From: Ifrita kowaldi
Lineage: Eukaryota > Chordata > Aves > Passeriformes > Cinclosomatidae
Length of the DNA stretch: 64,000 bases
Assembly: GCA_013398055.1 (NCBI GenBank)
Contig: VZRS01014210.1
Coordinates: forward strand, 289,933-353,932
Direction of reading: 5' to 3'
Made by a program: the position numbers and the translations under genes. The notes below the pieces were generated by a model that did not search any database, was not told the origin of the DNA, and was given only the letters and a program-made list of their open reading frames with translations. Shown here piece after piece: positions 45,801 to 59,600 of this stretch; position 1 is the first letter of the stretch, and each line of letters starts with the position of its first letter.

Positions 45801-48510
45801 ACCGAAGGCATGGCAGCAGTGCTGGCAGCCAGAATCACAGGTGGAATGAAGGATGGCTCGGAGAGGGCAGCTGGGCTTCAGGAAGCTCTGTGCTGGAGCA
45901 GGAGGCTGGAGAGGGACGTGGGATTGTGGAGGATGCTATGAGCAGCAGGCTGGAGGTGTAATGCAACCAGCTGGAGGAAGGTTTTTGGGGGCAGAGCTGC
46001 CGACTTATGTATCCCTGTGACCACGTCCTATTTCTTTCTCCATCCTCAACTCACATCCTACAGCTCAGCCTCTCCCAAACTCTATAGGTTCCCCCTTTTC
46101 CCCTACAGCCTCTATGCTCATCTCCAAGCAGCTCCCTCCACCACCTATTCTTCTCCAGCATGTCAATGCCTCCAGCTGTGAAGGGGAAGCCTCAGGCTTG
46201 GCATCCTGCTGGGAATTTGGGATAGGAAACAGGAGGCAAAGAGGGTGTTTGTTGCCAGGGTTGGGCTGAGGGGATTGCAACTGTTGCTACCGTGAGGGGC
46301 TGCCTCCCTTCTCAGAGCTGGAAAGAGCAGAGGGTGGCGATGATTCGCTCTCTGGCACGGAGGTTCTCTCCTTTGGTCTCTCAGATGCAACATACAAAAA
46401 GATGAAGTGCGTCCCTGATTTACCCCAGTGTGGGCTGCGTTGTGCCCCAATGGTAATGCAAAGCAGCCTCCTGAATTCACAGCTGCTCTACACAGCCAGC
46501 ACAGAACACAGCACCCAAAGCACGCAGATCCTTCGGTCCTACAGATGGAAGTACTGATAGATATTTTAACCTAGGGAAACCTTTTAAAATCAAAGTAGGC
46601 ACAAAGCAATACCCTTTACATTAGGCTGTAATTTTACATATAATTTAGGCTGCAGATGGAAGTGTCAGTTGTCCAACAACAAAAGCATAAAGGAGTCCTG
46701 GTGTGGAAAGCATCCCTGCCTTCCCTCTGCCCCAAGTCCTCAGCCCAGCCCTTCACCTCGTGCTGCTGCCAGCATAAGAAAGGCTGCAAACACATCATTA
46801 AAACTTGCCTTTTTTTTTTTTTCCCATATTAGTTTTAATCCAGAATTGACCCCTGATTTGATTGACACAGCAGTCACTTCTGTTAATGTAATGGAAAACG
46901 TGGTATCAGGTGGGAATAAGATGACATGGATGCTTCTTTTAGTGGCAGCACCAGCTTTTTCTGGACTCACTTGTATGTGAAGGTCAGCTCTTAAAATATT
47001 GAGTGTCCCTGGCCATTCATGGAGATACCCCTCATCAGGAAAATGGGGAAATGCTCATCTCAGTGACAGCTCTGCTCTGTCCCTGATGCTGGGGATGGCA
47101 GCAGTGGGTGGAAAGAAGACATGGAAGAGAATGGGCTCATCTTCCTCCCAGCTGCCTGAAGCAAATCCACACCCAACCACAGCAGCTGAAGCTGGCTTGT
47201 CTCCTCTTCTTCGCAGTTTCATTTTTATTAGTTTCGATTGCTCTAAATCAATCCCTAAGACAGTATATGATGCTACAGTGAGCCACAAGAATGCCCAAGG
47301 GAACTTATTTGTACAACCATTTTTACAGATCATTTTGTATCTTATTTTGAGTGGCAGTTTTATTAAATGATGACCAAGATGAATTGTCTGAGAATTTGGG
47401 ATTCTTTACCTACTTTTTAAAAATCACCAAGTTCATTACACCTCTCCTCCTGAACTCAGTTGTTCCTTTTCTTTTTCACTCAGAAGTGGCTGGAGGATAG
47501 GGAGAGCAAAACTGAGCCCATCACCTAAACCCAATATGAATCGAATGATCACACTATTTTCTTTCAATATCTTTTCTAAAGTGGAGTTCTTACTGTAGTT
47601 AAACTCACCTTCTAGAAGTTATCTTCCTGCTAATATCCCATGGAATGAAAAGTAGAAAAAATTATATAAGACTACAGTTTTCCTGGCTTTGTGGATTTTG
47701 GGGTGTACCTTGAAGAACATCAACAAAGATTTTTTGGGAAAGAGGACACAGAAATGTTCAGACCAGTCCAGCCCAGACATCTCCATGCCCTGCCATGACC
47801 AGCAGTGGTTAATGCAGGGGAAGGTGTAAAAACTGACAGGACACGCGTGGACTGCTTTGTTCTCAGCATGTTCTGTTTGACCTCTAATAGTTAAAGACTG
47901 ACTCACACCAAAAACAGAAGACAGAATACTTCAGGATGGTTTTAGCCATTAAATATAGTGCCAAATATTCTTGGTATCAGAGGAATGTAGCGCAGAGATA
48001 ACATAAAAATTGTGAAAATCTCCAACATACCAGCAGAGTACATTGCAGGGATGAAAGAATGAAGATTGAGGGTGACACCCCCTGCCTCTCGGTCACAGGA
48101 AAATCTCACAAACTGAAACTTTACCCAAACAAAACAAAGACTCCAGCACAGCATGTGCAGGCCTCCTTCTTGGGAGAGAATGGGGAGAGAGAACAAATCA
48201 CCCAAGCCTGACATGAGTCACATCAGTTCATGCATGACTGAAAGGTGCTCAGATACTACAGCCATGAGCCCAGGCCAAGAACCCATTTAAAAAAATAAGG
48301 CAAGTGACATGCTAGAACTGTTAAAAAGACATGGAGACAGAAAAATGTGGGGTAGAGAAATAGAAGTGTGGGTGAGTTCAGTACCTCTGTTTTGGAATTT
48401 GACTTGGAGGCAGACTGAGCAAGGAGAGCTTGGAGGTACGGAGAAGACACCCAGTCCCCAGGGCAGTCACTCAGCTCTGCAAGTGCTCAGCGGAGGAGTG
48501 CTTTGGGGGT

Positions 48511-48570
48511 TGTGTGTGTATAGGTGTGTGTGTGTGTGTGGATTTGTGTATCTGAGTGGGTGTTTGTGCA
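48511..48570 (+). repeat. Interrupted (TG)n microsatellite
   Basis: Two TG runs (48510-48518 and 48523-48540) are separated by ATAG, followed by TG-rich degenerate sequence. Confidence 0.85.
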
Positions 48571-51513
48571 GGAGGAAACAGGGCTGGAAAGCAAAGAAAG
48601 AGACAAACAAGCCCAGAGAGCTGCTAGAATGAGGGTCAGCAGATGGGAACAGGCAGGTGAAGTTTGATTTGGAGGTGGGATGAGGAGGAAGCCTTGCAGC
48701 TTTCTGTAGGGGCCAGGGTTCAGGCAGGAGATGGTCAGGAATGTCCAGCCAGCCCATTTAATTTGCTGAACATGCCTAACCCTTCAGTTATGGAAAAATG
48801 CCATCTCAATGTGCTTTTAAAAACAAACACAAACACCACTCTAATATTTGCAGAGTGAGTGTGGGAGCCAACTCTTCCCCACTTTGACAGCACAGTTCTG
48901 CAGAAGAGCACTGCAGATTCTTTATTCCTAAGTTTTAACAAAGTCTCTACCCTGTTTATAGCCTGTTCCTCATCCACTTTATTGGTCTTATTTAAACTTG
49001 CAGAGAGACATTTTCAAAGTTGGGACACATTTTCCACATCCGTTACTCTGAACACCTTAATGGGAACAATGCTGAGAAACGACACTGGTATTATCACCAC
49101 TGAAGCAATTGTATGCTAACAGGCTGCACCTTTCTCCTAGAATCATGATAGAAAGGTTAGTTAAATTTAAACAAAATATATTCCCTTAAATTCCAACCGT
49201 CTTTAATAGGAAAAGCTATAACCTCCCTAATGCACAAAACAGCCCTTGCAGCTGATGTCTGAAGCCTGCACCTGTCATTCCAACAGAGGTGACCTCTGAA
49301 CAAGAAAGCCATTCTATACAAACACTGAGTTAAGTGACTTTCCCCATGTCTCCTCAAATAACACCCAAATATCTTTTCTTGTCAAAATCTTGCACTTGTC
49401 CCATAGTATACACAGTAAATCATGACAACCGGTGACTTATTTGAAGGCTGAAGCCCAAAGCAAGAGGTGCTGGTGCTGAAAGTCGTGTAACCAGTCACCA
49501 GCCTCTAAAATATTAAGCTATAAAATACAAATCTATTTTTACAAAAACAGTGTTAAATGCCCTGTCAAGACAGCTGGTCCTTGCTGTGATTTTTTTTGGT
49601 TTGGGGTAACAGAAGGAATTAATTGAAGAAAAAAATCATTAGGGGATCATTTCAGTTTACTTCTGTAATACATGACTGTTCTGCAATAGGGCAGCAAAAT
49701 TCTGGGAAGCATTTAAGCCCTGCTCCAGCTTATGAGATTAAGCATCATATATCCCTCATTCTGTCCTCTTCCTGGGTGTGAATTCTGCCCCGTGAGCACT
49801 GCGAGGATTAGTCCTGCAGAGAACTGATTCTTGTGCCTACCACTGCCGGTGTTTGTCACGCCACGGTCACACCTTGCAGCACTGTCACCTTCCCTGGCAC
49901 TGTGACATTCTCATGCTGTTCACACTGACCGGCCGCTGCAGCCTGGTCACTGCCCAGAGCTCGCATGCGGAGCTTCGCACTGAGAGAACTCACTGCTGGC
50001 TGTAAGAGGAATAAGTACCAGTCAGCTGTGAAATTCTACTCTGCCAAGTTCACGGCCGCCTGTCGCACTCCAAACCAGATCTGGCGCCTGTAAAATTTCA
50101 GCTAGGAGATCCCAGCTTTCACACACACAGCTGGGCAGGGCCCAAACCCCTCCTCTGTGCCTTTACTGTAGGAGACTGCAACACCCAAATGCTTCTCCCT
50201 GACTTCTTCACGGACCTCAGCTGTGGAGCAGAGCTGTGATAACCATCCTGTGTCAGAGGGCTCCTGACACCCTCTTGCCATTCACACACAAGAGGCTGAG
50301 ATTATCTGTTGTGGGGGCAATACTTTATTCTTATCACTTTTTCAGGACTACAGCTCTCAAACACTGAGGTAAGAACATGGAACTCCTCATTTAGTGCACT
50401 TGGAAAATTTCAGGTCTGGTCTTTCAAGTTAAAAAGAAAATTCGGTAGACAGCAATTGTGTCGGCTCCTTTGGGAATATAAATATCAATCCAATGTACTT
50501 GTCCTGTTTCTCTGTCATCTGTTGCAGCAGAGCTGTGGTCAGGGTGATCCTTCTCCCAGGTACTCTTGCAGTATCTGCTCTCTGAATTACTTTTTTATCT
50601 TAGGTGGCTGCTGTCAGCGAATGCTGCTGAGTGCAGAACCAAGGGCAGAATCCATCCTGCAGTCAGACATGAAGATGATGATATGGTCAAAGAAAAGCAC
50701 CAGCTGTGCAATCCTATAAAATACTAGAAATTGGTAAGAGGTGGCATTCTCTGAGGAAGCAGAAGCCATTTGGGCAGAATAATTTCTGGTGCTGGAGAAC
50801 AGTACTTTGGGATACTTGGTTTAACGTGAAACATTTGGCATGACTTCACCTGCTACTTGGCTGTGAGATGAAAATTTGAGGCGGATTTTTATGGCAGAAA
50901 GAGGGTGTGGAAAAGTTTAGTCAGCACAAAAGTTTAACCTTGCTAATGAGGTCTATAAATCTGCTGCAAGGATAAGACAATGCCACTCCCTGTCTCAATG
51001 CTTTAATCAAAACCCACTCCTGTACACATGAGCTGTATTAGTGCCATTATTTGTCTCATACTTACAACTCAACATGGACTTTCAAATGGGAATTGTATTT
51101 TTAAGGTCTCTGAACACAGTCTCCAGTATTTTCTTAACCGCTTCATGGCTTCTTTTAAAATGCTTTCAACATGGTCTGAAAACTGAATATAAAAGTAGGC
51201 AGGACTGAAAATTAGTAGGAGGAAAAAAAAAAGGATTGGGTTGAAATTACATTTCCAGAAGCTCCTGCTTTCACTGGTGTGAAAGTGAGGAAGGGCATTC
51301 TCAGTCCCCAGATGGATTATCTGGCAAAGCTGAAATCAGACAGAAAGCTTTGATCCAGTACCAGGAATCAAAGCTCAACAGTCGTTAGGGAAAAACAAAA
51401 ACCAAGTCTAAAAGCCCAGTCACTCTACAAACCTGGGCCAGGCTGGTATTGCTGCAGCCACCTGACTCGGATCTCAGTGCAAATCTGTCCCTTCCTTCCT
51501 AGGTTGCCTTGAT

Positions 51514-51575
51514 CTGAAAGCTTGTGCTTTCAGTTTTCTGCCGTGGGCTGCCGTGCTCTGAAAGCTCGTGCTTTG
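51514..51575. repeat. Duplicated hairpin-forming motif
   Basis: CTGAAAGC-TTGT-GCTTTCAG at 51514-51533 is a perfect 8-bp stem with a 4-base loop. A second copy, CTGAAAGC-TCGT-GCTTT, lies at 51558-51574, 44 bp downstream, with a partial stem. Confidence 0.7.
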
Positions 51576-54500
51576 CCTTTGCACAGGCCTATAAAAGCCT
51601 GTGGGCACCAACAGGGCTTTCAAAACTGAGTCAACCTGTCCTCTGGCACATGGCAACAGGGCTGGCAGCTGATCTCATTCCTCTGCTGTGCCACTAGCTC
51701 CCGTGTGACATTAGCTAAGTCAATTAGCTTAGGCTTGCATCTGTTTTTCACCTCTAAAAGCGGGACAGTAGTAATTTCCTATCTCACAGAAATCCTGTGA
51801 AGATAAATATATTAGCTTAGGAAGTACTCATATACCAGCGTGATCAGTGCTCCTCTCCATCTCTTTGGCAGACTGTATTTTGTAGCTTGGAAGCCTGTGG
51901 TCTGCCAAACCATGAAGGATTGGAGCTGAAGACCAGCAGATCAACTCTTGGACTGGCTGAGCACAGATGTCTTCACAATGAAAGCCAGAAAAACACAGCT
52001 TCTCAGGGAACTGACAAGAATGGAAAAAAATGGAGGAGAAGTAAACTTTGGCAGAAAACACAGAGGAGAGCAGAGACCACTCCAGCAGTAAAGTCACTGT
52101 ATTTTGTGTATTGTTTGCTTTAACTTATGCGTACATGATGTATTTCAGTCTTTCCATTGCCATTCATTTAGGGTTAGAAAAGAACACCAAACTGATGTTC
52201 CTGGGATGTGAACACATGCAGACCATGTTGCAAATACTCATCTGCAGCACTGCTTTCCTGAGTAAGCGGTTACATTTTAGAAGAGTCTTCCATGAGACAA
52301 CTGCCATTAGTACACTGGAATTTGTCCCTTAGCAGGAGGTCATTTCAGTTTTTGTCTCAGTGACGAGCATCCCCAGGGTCTTCTTCTAGCACATTTTATT
52401 CAGTCAGGAGCAGAAAACTTTTCCCATTTAATAATGCCCAAAATATATCTACACACCAGGACCAAATTTTCTAGTGGTCCTTGATTTTGGTTTGCTTGCT
52501 TTTTTCCGCAATGATCTTAGCTTTCGGGTTTCGTGTGAGGAGCAGGAAGTAAACGAATTATGAGGATTATTACTCATGTTTATGTGCTTTGTAGGACCTC
52601 TAGGGCATCAGTCAAGTGGGGAGCTCCACCGTGCTAAGCTCTATGCAAAGCTACAGTAAGAGAGAGCACACATCCTGACTAGAACTGGTCAGCCAGCTCA
52701 GACAAGCAATGCAGAAACGGAAAGACACTTGTACATGCTTTCCAGAAAGGTACATGAGGAACTTACAGGCCTTGGCTAGGAAACAGAAGAAAATAACACT
52801 TTAGCATTGTGATTGCACTATTATTACAAAACTGACTTTTATTTCTTCAAAACCACACAGTATAGTTAGGCAAAATTAAGGAGAAGTTAACTTCTTCTTA
52901 AAGATTTCTCAGTCCAGACAATTTAGCACTATGGATGAGGAGACATCAGGGCTGTCTCTCCAAGGCCTCAGATCCTTCAACTGGAGAGTAACAGAAACAG
53001 GCAACACAGATTGGTTTTTTTATTATTTGGAGCAAAACAGTATTCTAATAATCCTATCTTACAAAGGAAATGAAAGAGTCTTGGGGGTAATATTGAAAAA
53101 ATTGTGGGCAGTCAGAGTCATGGCCATATGGTCCTCAAGCTGTGCTGTCAAGCAGATCTACAGATGGAGATGTATTATCTTACATGAGCACCAAGTTGAG
53201 CATTGCACCAGGCACTTGTGAATCAGACCAGTAGACCTGACAATACAGTTGACAATTACTATAAAATCAGGTGACAAACAGTCAGCAGCAAGAATACTCC
53301 CTCCAAGAAACCCCAACAAGTTGGAGAGAAGACAAGTTTCTGACAGGCTCTGCAGCTTACAGATTCAACCCAGAACATTTAGCAAGTTTCGCAACATCTG
53401 AAACAAGATGGGCAGTTGTTCTGACAAGTCTTAAAAAAATCAGCATCCTGGTCTTTTGATTTTATACCAATTTATTATGTTAAAGTCAAACCCCACTGTA
53501 TCTATACATTAGCTGGCTATCAAGTGGCACACAGGACAGGAGTATGGGCGTGTGCATTTTCTCTGAAGAGCTGGATCAAAGGGAAGGAAGAGCTACCAGG
53601 AGCAGTGACCTCCAAATCGAGTACTGCAAATACGCACTGAGACTTTGCTTTCCAAAAAGCTTACCACTGAAATGGCTGGGCAGACAGGAGCCATGAGAGC
53701 TACGGAGATGATACACTTGGGTGCTATGTGTGAACTGGTGGATCATTCTCAGGGCTTTAGGACTCTTGCACACCTCCTTACAGAATACAGCTCTGGTGAC
53801 AAACATGCCACTGTGTCCTGTACTACACAAGCCCCTGAAGAAGATGCCTCTGCTTTGAGGAGCAGCTCCCCATAACTGTGAAGTCCTTAGAGAGGTAAAG
53901 GGATGACAAACCTGCCACCCCATATCAAGTGGAGTGCAAACCACCAGTATCTAGTGGGCTTACACTATTCATAGCTTTCCAGGTTTTTATGTCATGCAGG
54001 CAATAGAGCGCGTGGGGGAGTAACAAAGAGTTTAGGGTGGTAGCTGTATAAGAAAACTCTTTGTTTCATGATTGAGATGATTAATGGCTTACGCCCATGG
54101 GACAGTCATTTACCTGCAAGTCTTGGCTAGAAGCTTCAGGGCACCAAAAGTTTATGAGGCAGCTCTGTGTCAGTCACATGAACCCACGTCTGTGAGGGTG
54201 TTTAGGAACCTGCATCTTTAGGTGTCTAAAAAGATCTTAAAGATTTATCCCACATATTGGCCAGACATTTCAGTGTCTCCACTCAAAAATTCTTAAACAT
54301 CTGACAAGATTAGTAAAGGAACACCAAGCCACGCATCTTCCACTTTTCAAGCCAACTTCAATAACCTGTTGCTTATACAAAAAATGAATGGGGGACAAGC
54401 AGACACAACCCCGCTTAAACTTGCCAACATGGCTGGTACGTGAGCTGGGGCTCTGGCAGTTCTGTGCGTCCCTTGTCTGGAGTATGGATCTCCAGCCTTC

Positions 54501-55462
54501 CCCATGGCCTTGCGCTCCAGAGCATCCTGAAGCAGATCCAAATTTTAACACAGAGCGTGGAGCCCATGGGCACTTTGGCAGTGCTGCATGGCACTCAGCC
54601 AGCACCACTTACTCTAAGCTCCGTGGCCTCACTGTGTAATGCACAGAAGGGCTCTTTTGCAGCAATATTTGGATCCAGTGTAGGAAGGAAAATATCCCCA
54701 GAACCAAAGGCTTTAGGTGCCAGAGCTTCCTGCGGTGTGGCAGGGGTGCAAAACTGGCTCTAGGTGCTCAGTTTAGGGCCAAGGCAAGTGATGCATGAGG
54801 TGCCAGGCATCACATTCAGTAGTGTGAAGTCCAGTGCTTCTAAGAGTGCTTGAGGCAACAGTGCCGGGACAGAAAAAGAACCTCTACAAACTGGCTCCTA
54901 CCAGCACCCTGGTTGGAGGAGAGGAGATGGTAACGGCAAAAGATCCACAAAGGAACACCATTACCACACACAAGGAGAAATCCTGGAGACCACAGAGGGG
55001 AAGAAAAATCAACATGCCGTGGGAAATGCCTCAGTGATCCCAGCAAGGTGCGCAGAAAAGGCAGCAGGGCGAAACCACCGAACATCGTGGTGTTGCCCGT
55101 GCTGACGCAACCTCGGCTCTTAGGAAGGGTTGGGCAAGGAGCCAAAGAGCACCAACACACCCGGTGCAACGGCCTGACTTAACCCTTCCACCGTCTCAAA
55201 AGTCCGCAGAACATACGCCTCAGATTCTCTGTTTCTCAGTTCAGGGTTCTGGACGGGGCAGCAGGAAGGGCTGGACGGAGTAGACGAGCACCAGCGCGCT
55301 GGGTGAGCGCACGGGCTGAAAGACCGCGAGCAGCCACGCCACGGCCAAACCATCACAGCCCGCAACAGGTCCCAGCGCGGCGCTCACCGCTGCCGCGGAG
55401 GAGACCCGCGGAGAGCGACGAGGGCTCCGCTCTGCCACCCGACCGCCGCTCCTCGCACCTAC

Positions 55463-55480
55463 CGCGGCCACCCCCGCCAT
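55463..55480 (-). other. Candidate minus-strand first coding exon end (ATG plus splice donor)
   Basis: On the minus strand, ATG at 55480-55478 has G at -3 and G at +4 (strong start context). It reads MAGVAA and then meets GTAGGT at 55462-55457, a good splice donor, in the CpG island. If real, it would start a leftward gene or isoform. No downstream exon is identified and the protein is not recognised. Chance occurrence in GC-rich DNA is quite possible. Confidence 0.25.
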
Positions 55481-55661
55481 CTCGGGTCTGACCCGATCTG
55501 CGACCAGGGGTTAAGAGCGGAGGGACCGGGCGCGGGCAAGGGGGCCCGCTCCGAGGCACGGCGGGGCTGTAGCCCCTTCCCCCGACAGCCGGGCGAAGAA
55601 GGCGGCGGAGGCCCCCCAGCTGCCAGCCCGGCTCCTTCCGGCGGCGCCTCCAGAGCGCCCG

Positions 55662-56131
55662 NNNNNNNNNNNNNNNNNNNNNNNNNNNNNNNNNNNNNNN
55701 NNNNNNNNNNNNNNNNNNNNNNNNNNNNNNNNNNNNNNNNNNNNNNNNNNNNNNNNNNNNNNNNNNNNNNNNNNNNNNNNNNNNNNNNNNNNNNNNNNNN
55801 NNNNNNNNNNNNNNNNNNNNNNNNNNNNNNNNNNNNNNNNNNNNNNNNNNNNNNNNNNNNNNNNNNNNNNNNNNNNNNNNNNNNNNNNNNNNNNNNNNNN
55901 NNNNNNNNNNNNNNNNNNNNNNNNNNNNNNNNNNNNNNNNNNNNNNNNNNNNNNNNNNNNNNNNNNNNNNNNNNNNNNNNNNNNNNNNNNNNNNNNNNNN
56001 NNNNNNNNNNNNNNNNNNNNNNNNNNNNNNNNNNNNNNNNNNNNNNNNNNNNNNNNNNNNNNNNNNNNNNNNNNNNNNNNNNNNNNNNNNNNNNNNNNNN
56101 NNNNNNNNNNNNNNNNNNNNNNNNNNNNNNN
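55662..56131. other. Assembly gap (470 N) inside the CpG island
   Basis: The N run lies in the middle of the island. The first exon and core promoter of the right-hand gene may be lost in it. Confidence 0.98.
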
Positions 56132-56650
56132 CAGACCGCGCCTTTTCCCCCCCGGTGGGGCGAGCCGCCGCCTGGGAGAGCGCGGGGCTGCCGGGCGGCG
56201 GCGTCTTGGGTGGCGAGAACAAAGGGCCCCCGGCGGGAGCGGGCAGGAACTCCGCCGCTGCTCCCGGGGTGCCAGCTCCCCAAACCGGGGTGGGGGTGGG
56301 GGTGTTCATCCCGTTCTCCCCCCGTTCGCCCTCCCGGGGGAGTGCGGCTGCAGCCTCCGCGGGGCCAGCTCCTGCCCCGCAGCCGCCTCCGCAACCTGTT
56401 GTGCCGCCTGCCTGGTCGGGGGTGCCGGTGGGGCGGGCAGCGCTCCCCCGCGGGACACCCGGAGGGGCGGGCGGGCTCGCGTGGAGCGGCGCGGGGTGGG
56501 CGCAGGCAGCCCGGGGCGAGCGGGAGCCGAGGGTGGAGGCGGAGGCAGTGGGCGGGTGCGTTTGCCTTCGCGGTGGTTTCTGCTCCCACAAACTGTTAAG
56601 ACCCAACTTCAAGCAGTTCAAATAGCTGGCGTAAATTAAATTCAATGAAA

Positions 56651-59600
56651 GAAAGTGTTTCCGCGCTGTTAAAAGTCTGTTCCCGCGAACCTCTTGTGTG
56701 GGAAAGATGTGGTCTGTTTCCAGGAGACTGACTGGGGCAGCTGTTTTAAAGCGTTTTGGAGTTTCGTGTTTATTTCATATGTAGCCAATGAAGCCGTATT
56801 GTCAGTATCAAATACAATATTCTCTTGTCAAGTTTAGAACTGAGCTGTAAAAAGTGATTTGGGCTAACGACAACTGGATAATCAAAGCTTCAGTTGAATA
56901 TTTGTTGGTTTAGAGATCTCTGAAGGCAGCTAATTTGTGCAGGGACAGTGAACAAGTAGAGTTTCCTTATGCTGTTTCTGTAACCACCTTTATTCATTTT
57001 TCAAGGTAAATGCTAGGGAAATGACAAATTTAATTTAAGATTACCAAGGTCCTGTGCTGCAAATGACTTATCTCTGTGTCTGGTTACTGGATGATTGTTC
57101 CAAGACTGCCAGTTTGGCTTTGAAAACAGATTTTTAAAAAAAGTCCATTGCATTCATTATGATAATGCAGGAAATGCGTGGTTCACGAGGTTGGTTTTAT
57201 GGAAGGAACAAGTGTACTTTAATCCTGATTTTATTATTTCTGCTGTGGTGGTTTGCTGTGAGACTGAGGACGTAGGAGTAATAGATATCCGTACTGTGAA
57301 GCGCATGATCAGCAATCTGAACTTCGAAAGCAAAGAGTAAAATCTGTGTGGCAAAGCAGCCAGTTTGTGATTGGAATGTGTGGTGGGTGACAGTGTTGAA
57401 TTATTTAAGTTCTCAGTTTCTGCCTTTAACCAACCGTCTTAAGGTGCAAGTTTCTTAGCCTACGACTAGCTGTTTAAATAGGATGTAACATGATCACGTA
57501 TGTGGAGGGGTTAAAACAGCTTATGGCCAAAAAGTTAACACATAACTTCAGATCAAGAGATTTTTATATTCAGTTTAGTTACAAATATTGCCATCAGCCC
57601 TTGTTTTTGCATGTGTGTGTCCATGAATATGTCTTGGCTGCATACTGGTTGGGGCCATTAGCAAAATAGTAGAAGCCACAGACAACATTTTATTCTCATT
57701 CATGTTGCCAGTGAAAATGTCAGTTTCTGGAAAATCAAAGTAGAAGCTGTCCTATGTTGTATATTGGTTGTGGGTTGAGAGGTATGCAGGTATTTTTAAT
57801 TTGATTTTTTTAAACTAAGTCCTGCTTTTGGGACTGTGAGGTAATTGTCGTTGGCAAAAGCAGAGAAGACAAGCAAAGCTTGTGATTATAAAGAGAAAGA
57901 TCTAAGCTTGTGGGTAACGGAGAAGAAATGTTTTCCTCTTTGTGTCCACATAATGCAAGGCTGTGGGAAGATATGCTTAATGAAGATGATTATTGCCGTG
58001 GCTTTCCATAAATCCACTTGTAATGGAGGCTTTGTACAGTTACTTCTGAATCTGTACATTTAAAAACTGCAAATAGCGATAATGGAGTTGGCTAATAGCA
58101 GACTGTCAAGTAAGTGCAATCCTTGTGATAATGTTCAGCCATAGATCTCCATTTAAGCATTACTTTTAAGCAGAAAATGTTTCTTGTAGGTTGTAGTATA
58201 TGCAGTTGGGAGGAAAAAAACCCTGAGTTGTTGCTGCCCATTCTTGAATCTTAACCAGGTGACTCTAATTTGGCAAAGGGTGCTTTTTCTCTCCAGCTTT
58301 TTATCAGGTAGTAGGAGATGTACAATTCAGTAGATCTATTTGATGTGAATTTAGATAGTGGAAAGGAATACTGATAATAACCAGCTTTAAGAGACTGAAG
58401 TAGTTTACCTGAACAGTACACCTGTGGCTGTGTGCAAATTAAAATTGGGACTTGTGCCTGTTGAAGAATTGCAAACTCCTGGGAAGCATTAGCGTGAGTT
58501 GGATGCCACCACATGATAGTCTGAGTCTGAGCTGATCTTGTTAGTAGCATTAATCAGGACAAGTCTTTCTGTTTCAGTGGTTTTTTAGTGCTTCTTAGAA
58601 ACCAGGGTTGAGAGTTAAATTACTCATGTCTGTTTTGCAACTTAAAAGGTGAAGTTAAGACAGTAGGGAAAATTTTTAATGTGGTGTCTTGCCCCAGTAC
58701 AGAAGGATGTAAAATCACCTATTATTTTCAAGGAAAGCACTTGTAGTAGCTACTGGCTGTTTTGTATAGTGTTCTGAATGAATGCAGTTTTAACTTACGT
58801 AGCTAAGAAACAGCTTTTGAAGGAAACTGACAGGAGAGTTGCTTATGTTTATGTTCGGAGTTATTCATTGAGAAATATTTGTGATGCTCTCCATCATTGT
58901 CTTCTCTCCTTTAAAAGCAATGCTTTGACTTTCATCTTTCATACAGTACATGAGGGTTCCTTATGTGGATTTACTTCGGCTCAAAATCTGGCCATAAAAG
59001 TAAGCTTTGTTTCTACAGATCTTAGTGCAGTGTTCAAACCCAAAATATATGCTTCCTTTCCAGTAAAAACTTGTAATTACATGGGGTGGTAGCGAACTGG
59101 AAAGTATTGCAAAACATATGTAAGAATACTGTCGTACAAACTCTAAAACTGACGAATGACTCACTGCGCCAGTGCTATATCAAATTCTATCTATGCACAA
59201 GGTTTAAATGACAAGTTTACTTTAGGCAGGGAATATGCAATTTTCTTGTACTCTTTCTTCATCTAATGTCAAGTGAGCTTAATGAAATGGTGCATGTGGG
59301 CATACAGGAGGTACCAGTTGTAGAGCTTTAATGAGCAAGGGGAGCAAGCACTGCTTGGCTCTATTTGTGAAGGTGATAGATGTAACTACTCTTACATTAA
59401 AACGAAGTTCATGGTACTGTTGCTTGTTTTGAGACGTGCGTTTCTTTTAATGTACCTCATGGTCATTTGTTTATGTGTGTTTACTAAGGTTGGTTCTAGT
59501 TTTGTTTTCTATGGGAGAGAGTATTTGGCTTTTAAGCAGCATACGTGTTCATCTTTACATATTCATATTAGTTGAATTTTTTAACTGGCATTTTGGCAGC

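Larger units (their letters stand above)
45504..55270. other. Gene-free interval left of the CpG island
   Basis: No coding exon of a known family is recognised. Small repeats are listed separately. The plus strand near 53.2-54.4 kb is A/C-rich in hand counts, which may reflect leftward transcription. Confidence 0.4.
55275..56650. promoter_or_regulatory. Strong CpG island, probable promoter (interrupted by gap)
   Basis: Dense CpG runs from about 55275 to the gap and again from 56132 to about 56590, then stops within 60-100 bp. 55381-55440 holds about nine CpGs in 60 bp by hand count. This is the only large CpG island besides that of HYI, so it probably marks the start of the next gene. In human the neighbour of HYI is PTPRF, transcribed away from HYI, so a PTPRF promoter is a reasonable guess. 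No PTPRF coding sequence is visible, and first exons of such receptors are often non-coding. Confidence 0.7.

Noticed and set aside
55353..56645. Open frames of 376 and 430 codons spanning the 470-N gap
   Set aside because: Continuity exists only because N is translated as X; neither side resembles a known protein.
57095..57340. 81-codon plus-strand open frame with moderately protein-like composition
   Set aside because: No recognised family and no clear acceptor/donor pair around it; kept as background intron sequence.
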